Shown: positions 36,750 through 47,595 of the stretch, piece by piece | Numbering within the stretch: position 1 is the first letter of the stretch | Layout of the letters: each line of letters begins with the position of its first letter | Source of the DNA: Cotesia glomerata | Lineage: Eukaryota > Arthropoda > Insecta > Hymenoptera > Braconidae | Direction of reading: 5' to 3' | Length of the DNA: 64,000 nt | Assembly: GCF_020080835.1 (NCBI RefSeq) | Contig: NC_058161.1 | Span: 9,117,297-9,181,296, forward strand | The notes under the pieces: generated by a model | The model's database searches: none | Told to the model about the DNA's origin: nothing | What the model saw: the letters and a program-made list of their open reading frames with translations, nothing else | Made by a program: the position numbers and the translations under genes

Positions 36750-36985
36750 ATGTTGATGAGTAGAACTCGAGGATTAAAGAAAAGCCTCGGAGCAAATGAA
36801 GCGACAGAAAGTGACGAGTCTGATCGTTTATCCAGCGGAAGTTGCCCGTGCAAATTGAAAGAGACGAGTAAGCATCAAGTACTACTTAATGGTGTAGGTA
36901 TGGTACCTACACCAGCATACAGTAGGGAACTACTCAACACAACACCATGGACAGCATATCCATATCATCCATCAGGGTACGAGAC
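36750..36985 (+). CDS. Orphan 5' coding exon, gene unknown
   Basis: A 236-base open stretch starts with ATG in good context (AAAAATGTTG) and stops being coding at a good donor (GAGAC|GTGAGA). It encodes 78 residues with balanced codon use in an otherwise A/T-rich area: basic start (MLMSRTRGLKKSLG), acidic-Ser patch (ESDESDRLSSGSCPC), then a Pro/Tyr-rich end. I do not recognise it. It ends in phase 2. Joined to the AG at about 53007 just upstream of the RalGPS second exon, the frame stays open, so an alternative N-terminus of RalGPS is possible; equally it could belong to a gene running through the following repeats. Confidence 0.45.
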
Positions 36986-39774
36986 GTGAGATGAATTTAA
37001 TCGCAACGCGTACGTCTTTGAGAGTTCTCAAAGCTTCTTTTTAAAATGTCTCATAGCTTAGTATCGAGCATTCAATGATCGTGACTATACTTTTAACAAG
37101 GATCACGACTGGCGGCGTTTTTGTTCCCCAGGACAATAACATCACGGCACGCGACACTTCATCCGTAGATTACTGATAAATTTCAAACCGATGACGAATT
37201 TCAGGAAAAAAAAATAATAAAATTTTGTTCAAAAGAAATAAAAAAGATAAAGATGAAAAAAATATAGTAAAAAATTATATTATTCTTCTTTTAACACCGG
37301 GTGGGGATCGACCTGGAAAATATGGAAAAATCAGGGAATTTTGAATTTCAATGATGGTCAGGAAATTTCCTAAATAATAATAAAATCAAATTAATAAGGA
37401 AATAAAAGTTATTAAAAATCAATATTGTTTTTTTTTTGTATTATCCTTTTAATGTTAGTCAAATATGCTGTAAATGATATTATTTTATTTTATTTAACTT
37501 CTCTAATTGCTATTTTTTTAAGTTTTTGATACATAATAATTTGTAAATAAATATTATAGAAATAATTAATAAACAAAGTTAATATTGATTTTCACATTAT
37601 TTGTGATATTTTTAAGAATTATCAATACTTTGTTTGATTGAATTAAATTTTTTTAATGATATAAAATCTGTAAAAGGATTGACTAAATAAATTATAGTCA
37701 CAAAAAGTTCATGCGGTATTTTAAAATTATGATGTAAAGTTTATTTTACGAGATAATTTATAAATTAAATATCATTATTTTTTTAGAAGGTCCTGGAATT
37801 TTTATTAGGATCAGGAAATTTGAAAATAGATTTTCAATGGTCATTCTATACGATAACAGTTACCACTTTACTTATTATTTATTATATTGGCTCTACTCAT
37901 GAATTTTAAATTATCAGCATGTGAGTCATAGTCACATGCTAAGACTTTCTTCATACGCATAGTACTTTTTATCGCAATTATGGAATATATTAATACTCAT
38001 ATGAACACACTTATTTATTTATTCGCGACAAATAATAAAGTTATAATAAAATGAAAGTTGTTAGATAATTCACATCAAGGCGCGAGACCGGTTTTTTGAA
38101 CACGTGGTATCCCTAATTTTTAAATGTTATGTTGTTGATTAATATTTTTCACTTAATTTTGAATACTTTTTCATAATTACATTTTCACAAATGATCTAAT
38201 ATTGATATTCAGAGATCTAAATTTGATATTTTTTTATTATTTTTTAATCTAATCTAATAAGAAAATTTATTTGAACTTTTGATTTCAATCTTCCAAAGAT
38301 GTGTTATCATCGTGAGATAAAATCTTAACTTTGTAAGCAATTCAAGGTCAACATTGAACCGATGGAATTTCATAATTTTTTGAGTTTCACGGTAAAACTT
38401 ATTATCATGTAATTAAAACTAGACATTTTTCAAAGTTAATGAAAATTTCTTTTCCAAATAAAAATTTCGCAAAGTCTTAATATATCTGGAAATAAATTAT
38501 AAGTTTAACTTTGACCTTGGATAACTCAAAAAATAAAAAGATTCATCATAAAATGATAAAAAATGTTTTATATAAAACCGTAAAATTCTTTACTAAAAGA
38601 TATATTAATCTTCTCGATACATTTATTTGTCAAGATAAAATTATAAAATTTAGAAAAATCTATGGCTTTTAGGAAAATAAAAAATTTTTAATTTTTATAG
38701 TTAATTGATTTTAGGATAATTTAATAAGATTTTGGAAAAAAATAAACATTTTTTCGACTGTTTAATACTCATATAAGATAAAATATTATTTAAAGGCATA
38801 AAGTATAAAAGGCATTTAATTTTATTTATTTTAAATAAAGGAGGAACCAATTTTTATCGTGATTTTCATTACAATTATTCTCGGTTGGTTGTAAACTGTT
38901 ACAACGATTGTATCCTCTAATTGAATTTTTGAATAAATATATTATTACTAATAATTAATTATACTTGAAATTTTTCAATAACGTACGTAATTAGGATGTT
39001 AAATCACTGATGAGTTGATTAATAAACCACTGTATGTGTCTATTGCGTGGTTAACTACACGATTGCACGAATTATATATGATGTACGAGATAATTCATAG
39101 TTTTGACGGTCATTTTGATTACTATTTATTATTTTATTATTTTATTAAAATAATCGAAACAATTGTTTTATTAAAAACACATTTACTTTTTGCTCAATCA
39201 AGAAAATAGTTACTTTTTTCCTCATTGATTTTACTTAATTAACATAGTCGTTTTTTGCAGTCATTCCCATTATTATACTTATACCTATAATTATAATTAT
39301 AAATTATTTATAAAAATAACAACTTACTACGGCATGCGAAACAATAAGCCTGGAACTTGGTATTATAGAATAAAAATGGTCACCAGAGATCGATTAAGCA
39401 GAAAAAATAGGCACGCTCACTATTCATAACATATATTAATATTTTAGCACTTTTAGTCTATTTTTATTTTACTTTACAGTTTTTCCTTAAAGTCTGTTGT
39501 ATATACTGTCTATTATTTATAAAAATATATGCATTGATATTTCGACACTATTCACTTGTTATATTAATTCTTAAAAATAGAACACCGCAATTTTAGACGA
39601 AAAAAATTTATCGATTATCGACTCCAAAAATATTAATTTTTATTTTAATATTAATATGTAGTAATATTTAGAATTTTTAAAGTATTTAAATTTTGTGTTA
39701 TATACGTGATTTAGTTTTGTCACTGATAGTTATTTAAAAAATAATAATAAAAAAAGATAAATTTTTTGATTATC
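36986..39774. other. A/T-rich region, nothing recognised
   Basis: No gene seen. Short phrases of the type CCTGGAAAA...TCAGGGAATTTTGAA near 37310-37345 and TCCTGGAATTTTTATTAGGATCAGG near 37790 look like two pieces of one dispersed repeat. Confidence 0.45.
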
Positions 39775-39945
39775 AGAACTCGCGAAGCAAGTGCGCGGCG
39801 CGACGAAATCGCGCTCACGACTGACACATCTTTGAAGCGTTGCGTCTATCGTGCAACTGAATGTTACGGTGTTTCCCCTCCACCCACGCAAGGACCAACT
39901 GTTGAGAGATAAACAGTAAGCGAGGGGAGAACATCAGGGTAAGGA
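39775..39945 (+). promoter_or_regulatory. CpG-rich promoter-like island with possible untranslated first exon
   Basis: An abrupt rise in G+C with many CpG (CGCGAAGCAAGTGCGCGGCG) in A/T-rich surroundings, followed by a T/C-rich stretch and a good donor-like site (ATCAGG|GTAAGG at about 39936-39945). No long frame is present. I read it as a promoter plus non-coding first exon of a + strand transcript, possibly an alternative start for RalGPS ten kilobases downstream; the link is inference. Confidence 0.35.
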
Positions 39946-40060
39946 AATATCTAAAGGGTGCATGGATTTTTTTAAAGAAAATTTTGTAGAGATCTGAAAA
40001 ATTAAGATGTAATGATTAATTATTGTGTACTAACAAGTAAAAAAAAAAAAAAAAAAAAAT

Positions 40061-40405
40061 ATTTTATTTTGTTGAGGAAATTTTTTATGAAAATTATTTT
40101 TATTCTGAGTAATTTTTTTTTAATTATTATTATTATTATTTTTTTTATTATTATTATTATTATTGTAGTAATAATTTTTATTATAATTATTATTTTTATA
40201 ATTATAAATAACAGAAATTTTTTTTTTTTTACTAGAATCGTAAATTTACAAGCATGTATGGAAAATACACATTCCATGCTTGTAAAGAAGGACTTTCTTA
40301 TAAACTCCGCCGTCCATCTTACGGCATGTAACAAATTTTATTTTGTTGAGGAAATTTTTTATGAAAATTATTTTTATTCTGAGTAATTTTTTTTTTTTTT
40401 CTGAA

Positions 40406-40450
<45 letters not shown>

Positions 40451-40613
40451 GTAATAATAATTTTTATTATAATTATTATTTTTATAATTATAAATAACAG
40501 AAAATTTTTTACTAGAATCGTAAATTTACAAGCATGTATGGAAAACACACATTCCATGCTTGTAAAGAAGGACTTTCTTATAAACTCCGCCGTCCATCTT
40601 ACGGCATGTAACA
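40061..40613. repeat. Tandem duplication, two units of about 275 bp
   Basis: 40061-40334 and 40335-40613 are nearly identical. Each has ATTTTATTTTGTTGAGG at the start, a T/ATT-rich centre, a short hairpin (TTACAAGCATG ... TGCTTGTAA) and the end CGCCGTCCATCTTACGGCAT. The main differences are in the length of the ATT and T runs, implying slippage after a recent duplication. Confidence 0.95.
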
Positions 40614-43070
40614 TGTAAGTAGTAAGCTCAAAAATTACAAGACAAATTTTCTTAATAAATTTTTATTTTCTAATCATTTTAATCCAATTTTTAAAAATTA
40701 ATAATAATAATTATATCTTTTTGTTTTTAAAATATCTGACAGTAAATTTTTCTATTGAACAATTTATTTTGATGAAAATTAATTTCATGAAAATAATTGA
40801 CTTTTTTACTAGTAATTAATTGAATGACGTGTATTTACAAAATTAATTATAGAGCAGCATAAAATGAGATTGATTGCAATTACGCAAAAAAATCAAATGA
40901 GAACTTACTCTACGTACATAATTTACATATGTAATGTTGTACAGTAAATAAATGAATGAAACAATTGAAATTGAATATGCCTAGACTATAAAAGTGTCTC
41001 GAGTAAAAGGTATTCTAGCCCTCGAGACATTTCTCGGGGAGCTAATGCTGTACAGAGATGGTGTTCGTGATGATAAATAACGTGACAATGGGATAATGAA
41101 CAAATTGACCCTTAAATGCATCCCATTCGTTAGCCCGGGGAACTATAGAGTCGGAAGGTCGAATGTTAAAGAATCGCTGCTCAACACTAAAAACTCGTTT
41201 AATATAAGACATTTATTATCTACAAATGTATTTTAATGTCTTGCACATTAAAATTTATTATAAATTACGATTCATCATTGGCTAAGTGATTTATATTTTC
41301 GATTAATCATAAATAGTACATAACTATGTGCTTTTCCTTGATTTTTAAATCGAAAAGTTGATTATATGACTTTTATAAATTTAAAAATTCTGATGCTGAA
41401 AAAATTAAAAAAACTTCAATATTCTGATATTCAAAACAAAATATAAACCAAATCAGCATTTGCATAATATGAAAAGAAAATAAACAAATTTTACTGAAGA
41501 AATATTAATACAGTTTTTTACGATAATGACCTAATTATCTTATTATTTCAATTTCAATAAAAAAAAAAAAAAAAAAAAAATTAGGTAATACTTACAGCAT
41601 TATCAACATTTTAGAATTAAGGAAAGACTGATAGGATAGTTGAATTATGAGTGAGGTCAAGGCGCATAATATCCTCAAGCTTCCTTTTCTGCTTGTTCGT
41701 ATATTACCCACGCAATAGTTTTATTTTACGCGAGTTCACCCACGTATGCTCACGTGTTTATCTTAATGCTCTTATTCTAGCTTCTTAATCTTCATATTCT
41801 TTATCTTCTTTATCGTCTTTTTACTTAAACTCTTCCTTTATTCTCTTCACTATCATTTATTTCTAGGAAGAGTACAAACTTTTCACTTCTAGCAAACTTA
41901 AATTTGGCTTACAATAAATATTATTTAATTATTTTCCTCCGAGCGATAATATCCAGCGATAAAACACTTGACACACCTAAAACTCGATCCATCTATCCAT
42001 ACAGTCCATATATATATTTTTTTTTCTGTTCAAACATCCATGTATAACTCGTATATCGGGTTGTCAGTTAAAATAAGAGCGAGGATCTATGTAATATAAC
42101 GGTGTATGTATGGTATATGGTATAGTAGTCAAATGACAAATTGTTTCCTGAATAAAGTACTCGGCTGAGTAACACAGGAACGTAACAGCCCTCCTCTTAC
42201 TCTTCACTTTACTTCTATTTCATTCGAACACACATTGTCTCCACTCTGTTAAAATTGTTTCCAAGCAACACAAGACTAAAGGCCGATCGCGGATAAGAAT
42301 CCCAGCTTAGCTTATTTTATTCTTCACTCAAAATTTATGTACATTATTTACCCATGCAAATAACTTTTTTCAATTTTCTATTGTATCTATATAGTATACG
42401 CAGATACGGTTTGGATCAGGCCTAAATAATTCCAGTAGTTGATATTTATCAAAACACCCAACTGAGTCAACGAACTGAAAATTGCTTTCTGTCTGCAAAA
42501 TTTTTTATCACTCTTATCGTATACAATAATAACTTCTAAGAGTTTACTTTTTAATTATTCCGAGAAACTAATTTCATTCAAATTATCCGCAAAAATTTTT
42601 TATACTAAAGTGTAATACTTAGAAACACGCAATCTTTTGTACGAATCGATATCAGTTATGGCTTACATTTTTGGTTGTAATAAACTTACTTAAAAATAAT
42701 AAACGTACTTAAAAATCACATAAAGCACGGAGAAAAGAAAAAGGCAAAAATTACATTACATATGTTATAATGTAACGTAGCGCTTTATATAAAAAAACTT
42801 GATACATTACTAATGTAATGAAAGCTCCGGATTTACTAGACAGCTTCGAGTTCATCGAAAAGAATCTTAACCTGAGGCATAATCGACTACTGAAAACAAC
42901 TAAATCTAATAAAAATTATGTCATCAATAGTCCAAGAAACAGAAGATCAGTTCTTATTAATAGATATCACACAGACAACAATTTTTTTGATGGTTCCTAT
43001 AAAACATTCTTAGTTAAATTAAAAGCAATCTTGTAATTCACAATGTTGCAATACTTTTCTTCATGTATAT
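40614..43070. other. Non-coding region
   Basis: No gene supported. Moderately less AT-rich sequence occurs at about 41000-41180 and 41640-42310. A poly(A) run lies at about 41560-41580. The open stretch at 42818-43036 (72 codons, +) has no motif and no splice context; I do not call it. Confidence 0.45.
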
Positions 43071-43073
43071 TGT

Positions 43074-44828
43074 ATGCCTTAAGCGCGAAGCGCGCAGGTA
43101 TGCTCTACTCTCGCCTAAAAATCGTGATTTTGATTAAAACGTGATTTTTATAATTTAAACGAAAAAAATTATGGATAAAAAGCATATTGAAATAAATAAT
43201 AGTAACTACAGAATACGTTAAAAGAATTTTCTTATCGATTAAATAAGATTTCTCAGAAAAAACTCGTTTTTCTGATGAATTAAATGAATAAGAGCGTGGT
43301 ATTCACGGGAGCTATGGGCTTGATAACACCACAACTTTGTCAAAAATCACTTTCACGATTTAATTTTTTTTTGTTTTATTCCTGAGGAAGTTTATCAAAA
43401 CCCTTGTAAAAATTGCGTGTCAAAATAATTCCGTTTCGATACAGTTAATTTTTTTCGATTGTCAGTTCGGTGACTTTTTCTGCGATTTCGGCAACCATAT
43501 ATATTATCCCACAAAAAACAGTTTCACTGTAAACCGCCGCGCGAAGTACACGTCCAACTATTGTTACAAACTATAATAATTCAATTTTTACAAAAAACTA
43601 TTGAATCAAAAAAAAAAAAAAAACGAAGTACAAAAAATTTTTTAGATTAAAAAACATTAAAGACAGTAAATATTAAGGAAAAAAATTGAATGTATTTGGT
43701 GAGCATCATTCGAATACTTTCATTATCCACAGTTTTTAAAATTGATACTTGTAGTGTGAATTGTATAGCACACCAAGTACACTAAATTTTTTTCCTTAGT
43801 ATTTACTGTCTTTAATGTTTTTTTAATCTAAAAAATTTTTTGTACTTCGTTTTTTTTTTTTCGATTCAATAGTTTTTTGTAAAAATTGAATTATTATAGT
43901 TTGTAACAATAGTGGGACGTGTACTTGGCGCGGCGGTTTACAGTGAAACTGTTTTTTGTGGGATATATCTTTTTTTTGTAAAGAGTATATTAAGTGACAT
44001 AATCAAATATTTTATAAATATTTTAAAATTTCAAATATATACTTCTCAAGTAATTCAGCTGATTCTTTATGCATGAATTTTTGTAATAATTTAATTACAA
44101 ACAAAATAACTACAATACTTTAAATGACGCGTGTGACTAACCAATGTGACATCTAAAATATAGCGGTAATGATTTTGTGGCTCCACCTACTGTCATATAT
44201 TGAAATGTTAAACTAAAGACCAACTACTTATATCGGCGCTAAGTTCAGTACTTAGTATATTAACTACTTAGATGGTAGAATAACAGGGTTAAGTGGTGCC
44301 AACTTGGAAATAAGAAAATTCGCCCTAAATTTGTAAAATCTTTTGTAGAATCGAAAACAGGCGCAAGCAAAAGTTTTCAAACTGGCGATATATTAAATAA
44401 TTGTTAAGATCCAATAATTTTTTGTAATATATGCATAATTGGTAAAAAGAAACTTATTAACAATGATGTCAAGTGTTAGTGTCTTAGCAATAATAAAAAA
44501 ATATAGAGCTAAATATGTGAGGAGGTTATGTTGACATATGATGAGAGAATAGAGACACGTTGTCTCACGCCATATATTGGACGTGTACTTGGCGCGAGAC
44601 ACTATCGTGTCTCCGGATTTTTCATAAACAGAATTGAAATGACTATAAACAAGCAGAAACTATAGATACATGATGGTATAATTACTAACTGCTTTATCAT
44701 CTGTTAAAATTTTTCTTTAGTTCGACCTACAGAGGGGATAATACTACTCGCGGGAAAATTCAAATTAAAAACGAATAATTTTTGTTATGATCTAAATAAT
44801 TTATGTATGACATGAGCGCTTAAGGCAT
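43074..44828. mobile_element. Possible DNA element bounded by 13-bp inverted ends
   Basis: ATGCCTTAAGCGC at 43074-43086 recurs inverted as GCGCTTAAGGCAT at 44816-44828. The left end continues into a small palindrome (GCGCGAAGCGCGC). The 1.75-kb interior has no transposase frame and contains the fold-back at 43497-43968. A 13-bp match could arise by chance, so this is tentative. Confidence 0.3.
43497..43968. mobile_element. Young fold-back element (MITE-like)
   Basis: A near-perfect palindrome: arms of about 200 bases (left from ATATTATCCCACAAAAAACA through ACCGCCGCGCGAAGTACACG to the AGACAGTAAATATTAAGG block; right the reverse complement) around a centre of roughly 75 bases near 43735. Only a handful of mismatches and small length differences in A/T runs separate the arms. 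A short related piece (GGACGTGTACTTGGCGCG) is at about 44580-44597. Confidence 0.88.
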
Positions 44829-46649
44829 GCTCATTTGGATTTTCCAAAATTTTATTCTTTCTTCTATTATAATTTTTTTATATTAATTTCTCTCAAAATT
44901 TTTGTATTACCAATGTGTATAAAGCCGATTGGCGTATAAGTATATAAATAAATAAATAAATTACAGTTTCAAATTGTAATTTTTAAAGAATTACATTGTA
45001 AAATGTAAATATTATATTAAAAGCTGTGAAAATTAACATTTAGTTTGAATTTTAAAAATGTTATTTTGAACTGCGATTTTTCTAGTTTGAAATTTGAAGC
45101 GACACTTATTACTATTTATAATGTAATTTTTTTCTTTGTTTTTTTTTTTTCTGTGAAGTTTCATATTTTTTAGAAAGTTAATTTAGAGCTAATTCATTAA
45201 TCAATAAAAAATTATAGTCAGGTAGTGTTGAATTTATTTTTTTCAAGTTTATGGTCAAGTGTTTCATAGTTTACATCATCAGTTTTTGGAAATTTTAAGG
45301 TTTTATTGTACGGAAATTACATGTTAAGCATAAGTTAAGGTGACTCATAGTTTCGTGACCGGAAGTTTGGAAAAATTGATAGCTCGTAAGTTTTTATCTT
45401 CCTGCACTAATAGAAAATTTTAATTGATTCAAGAGAAAAATTTTTAAACTTAGAAATTTTTCTTCTTGATCCAAGATGATCAAACTCTAAAATTAATGTC
45501 CTTGAATTGAGTTAGTTTTATGATCAGTATGTGATGGAAATAGACATTTTTTAAAGGAAAAAATAAATTTTCTATAAATATGAAAAGTTTTGATTAATTC
45601 GGAAATAAAATTAATCCAGTGAAAATAATTTGTAAGAAAGTTAGTTTTTTATTAAAATTATTTATTTTAAATTTCAAGCTGTCTTTAAATGTGTCTAAAT
45701 TATTTCTTTTCATTTTTAATTAAATAATTTCCGTTTTCAAGTTTAATTAAAAAAAAATTCTTAAAAAACATTAAGAAATGTCATGCAACCTAATTGAAGA
45801 ATCTCGCAATTAAAAATACGAGACTTGGATTATGTTTAATTATATAAAAATTTTTTTAACAACTTAAAATCTTGACACTTTAATTATAATTACAGAGATT
45901 AATAAAATTGTATTTATGTTTACAAATAGCTTAAAATAAATAAATAAATATGCACGCAGGTCGTTATCTCTTATTTTACAGATTGATTGAATAAATTTAC
46001 TCTGTTGAATGATCAAAATTTTTATTTAACCGCTGCATTTAATTGTCGTTAATAACTAAGTAATTATCAACGGGGTGTGAGATGAGTAACTAACTCTAAC
46101 TCAAACTAATTAAATAACTAAGAATCGATAACTTGAAAAAGTGAGGCGTAAAATTGTTGCTAGTGTTCACTAACGATTGCTAAAATGTGTGACCTATAAT
46201 ACCACATTGGTATTACGTCAGATGTACACCCGAAGACAAATGTAGAGTTAATGAAAAGTAATGAGATAAAAATTCCCAAGTGATAATAATTGAAAATAAT
46301 TATATATTTTTCTATTTATCAAGTAAGAATACGTTCTTAAAATCACTTATTTCGATAAAATTAATAGTTTTTTGGTCACTAAATTAAATCAAATAATTGT
46401 TTTGAATTTCAAGCTTTTAATTTTACACACAAATTGTTATACTTAATCATTTAAGAATCCGACCCATAAGAAAATTTAATTATTTTCGTCCCCCAAAGCT
46501 CATTGCGATACCACTACATTTAATTTTTTTTTATGGACTTGAGGAATTCCCAAAAATAATTCTTTTTTTTTTTTTACGGAAAATCGTCTTGTCATAAACT
46601 CGATGGTTGACAAATCTTATTACGAAAAAAGAAATCTGAAAAACAGTTG
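44829..46649. other. A/T-rich region, nothing recognised
   Basis: No coding frame or RNA gene seen. Fragments resembling the TACACTGA-type MITE interior (TTGATTCAAGAGAAAAATTT) occur at about 45420-45450. Confidence 0.45.
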
Positions 46650-47220
46650 ACCCTGCGGGCCATTCATGGAACTTCCCGCTATGTACAAGCTCAAAACACT
46701 TACAAAATTTCTACACTGAAAAAAAAAAAATCAACTTGAATCAAGAGAAAAATTCTTGAACCAAGAAAATAATTTTGAAAAGTTTCATTGTCTTGAATCA
46801 AGACGAAATATTCTTTAATCAAGTAAATTTTACTCATGCAAAAAAAAAATTTTCTACTCAAATCAAGAAGATGAAGTTTTTAAAAATTATTTACTTGATT
46901 CAAGTTAATTTTTTTTTCTGTGTAATTACAAGGTTTTGAGCTCTTTGTGCTTAAAAATAAAGCTGTTATACCATTCAAGCTTTTCGAGCTGTGTAGGTAG
47001 AGCACTATTTTGAATACTTTGAACTGCAATATCTCTATAACGAATTAAATGATATCGACTTTCTCAAAATCTATCGTGCTGAATTGGTTTAATTTTTCAA
47101 GAAATCTAAATTCACTTAAACTCTTTTAAATGCGGTATATGATGATTTGATCGGTCAAGCCGTTGATATGTTAGAAAAAGGAAAAATTCAAAAGTTTTTT
47201 TTCTTTGTCGCCTTATCTTA
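46650..47220. repeat. Second copy of the GGGAAGTT dispersed repeat, inverted, with a nested MITE
   Basis: Reads AACTTCCCGCT near 46671 followed by phrases matching the reverse complement of the 13056-13926 repeat (CAAGCTCAAAA, GAGCTCTTTGTGCTTAAAAA), then GATCGGTCAAGCCGTT near 47150, which corresponds to AACGGCTTGACCGAT in the other copy. The TACACTGA-type MITE at 46712-46924 is inserted in it. Confidence 0.6.
46712..46924. mobile_element. MITE, TACACTGA-type ends, copy 1
   Basis: Ends TACACTGAAAAAAAAAAAAT and its inverted match ATTTTTTTTTCTGTGTA; subterminal CAACTTGAATCAAG pairs with CTTGATTCAAGTT. 213 bp, no coding capacity. Confidence 0.85.
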
Positions 47221-47420
47221 AAGTAGGTAAAAAAAATCTAATGATTATTTGTGTGTTATTATAAAGTTTCATTCATTTTTCGTATGTTTTTTTTTATTTT
47301 TTTTTTATTCATTAATTTGAGTTAAAAAAAGAAAACAAAAAATTTTTTTTTTCATCTCAATTAATGGAAAGTTGTAAATTATCAATCTTTTATAATATAC
47401 TTATTTCATAGTTGTAAAAT

Positions 47421-47595
47421 TACACTGATAAAAAAATCATCTGAATCCAGCAGAATCAAGTAAAATTTACTTGAACCAATTACAATTTTTGAATTCTAAA
47501 ATTTTTCTGCTCGATTCAGGATGATCAAATTTTCCTAGATTAATTTCTTGGTTTAAAATTTTTTTTCTAGAATCAAATTAAGTTTCTTATCAGTG
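47421..47595. mobile_element. MITE, TACACTGA-type ends, copy 2
   Basis: Starts TACACTGATAAAAAAATCA and ends in an inverted counterpart CTTATCAGTG; subterminal TGAATC/ATTCAGG motifs and AATCAAGTAAAATTT as in the other copies. About 175 bp, more diverged. Confidence 0.75.

Noticed and set aside
40012..40618. Several Ile-rich frames on both strands
   Set aside because: Translation of ATT/TAA repeats within the tandem duplication.
42818..43036. 72-codon + strand frame starting MKAPDLLDSFEF
   Set aside because: Looks slightly protein-like but has no homology I can recall, no splice context and A/T-driven codons; left uncalled.
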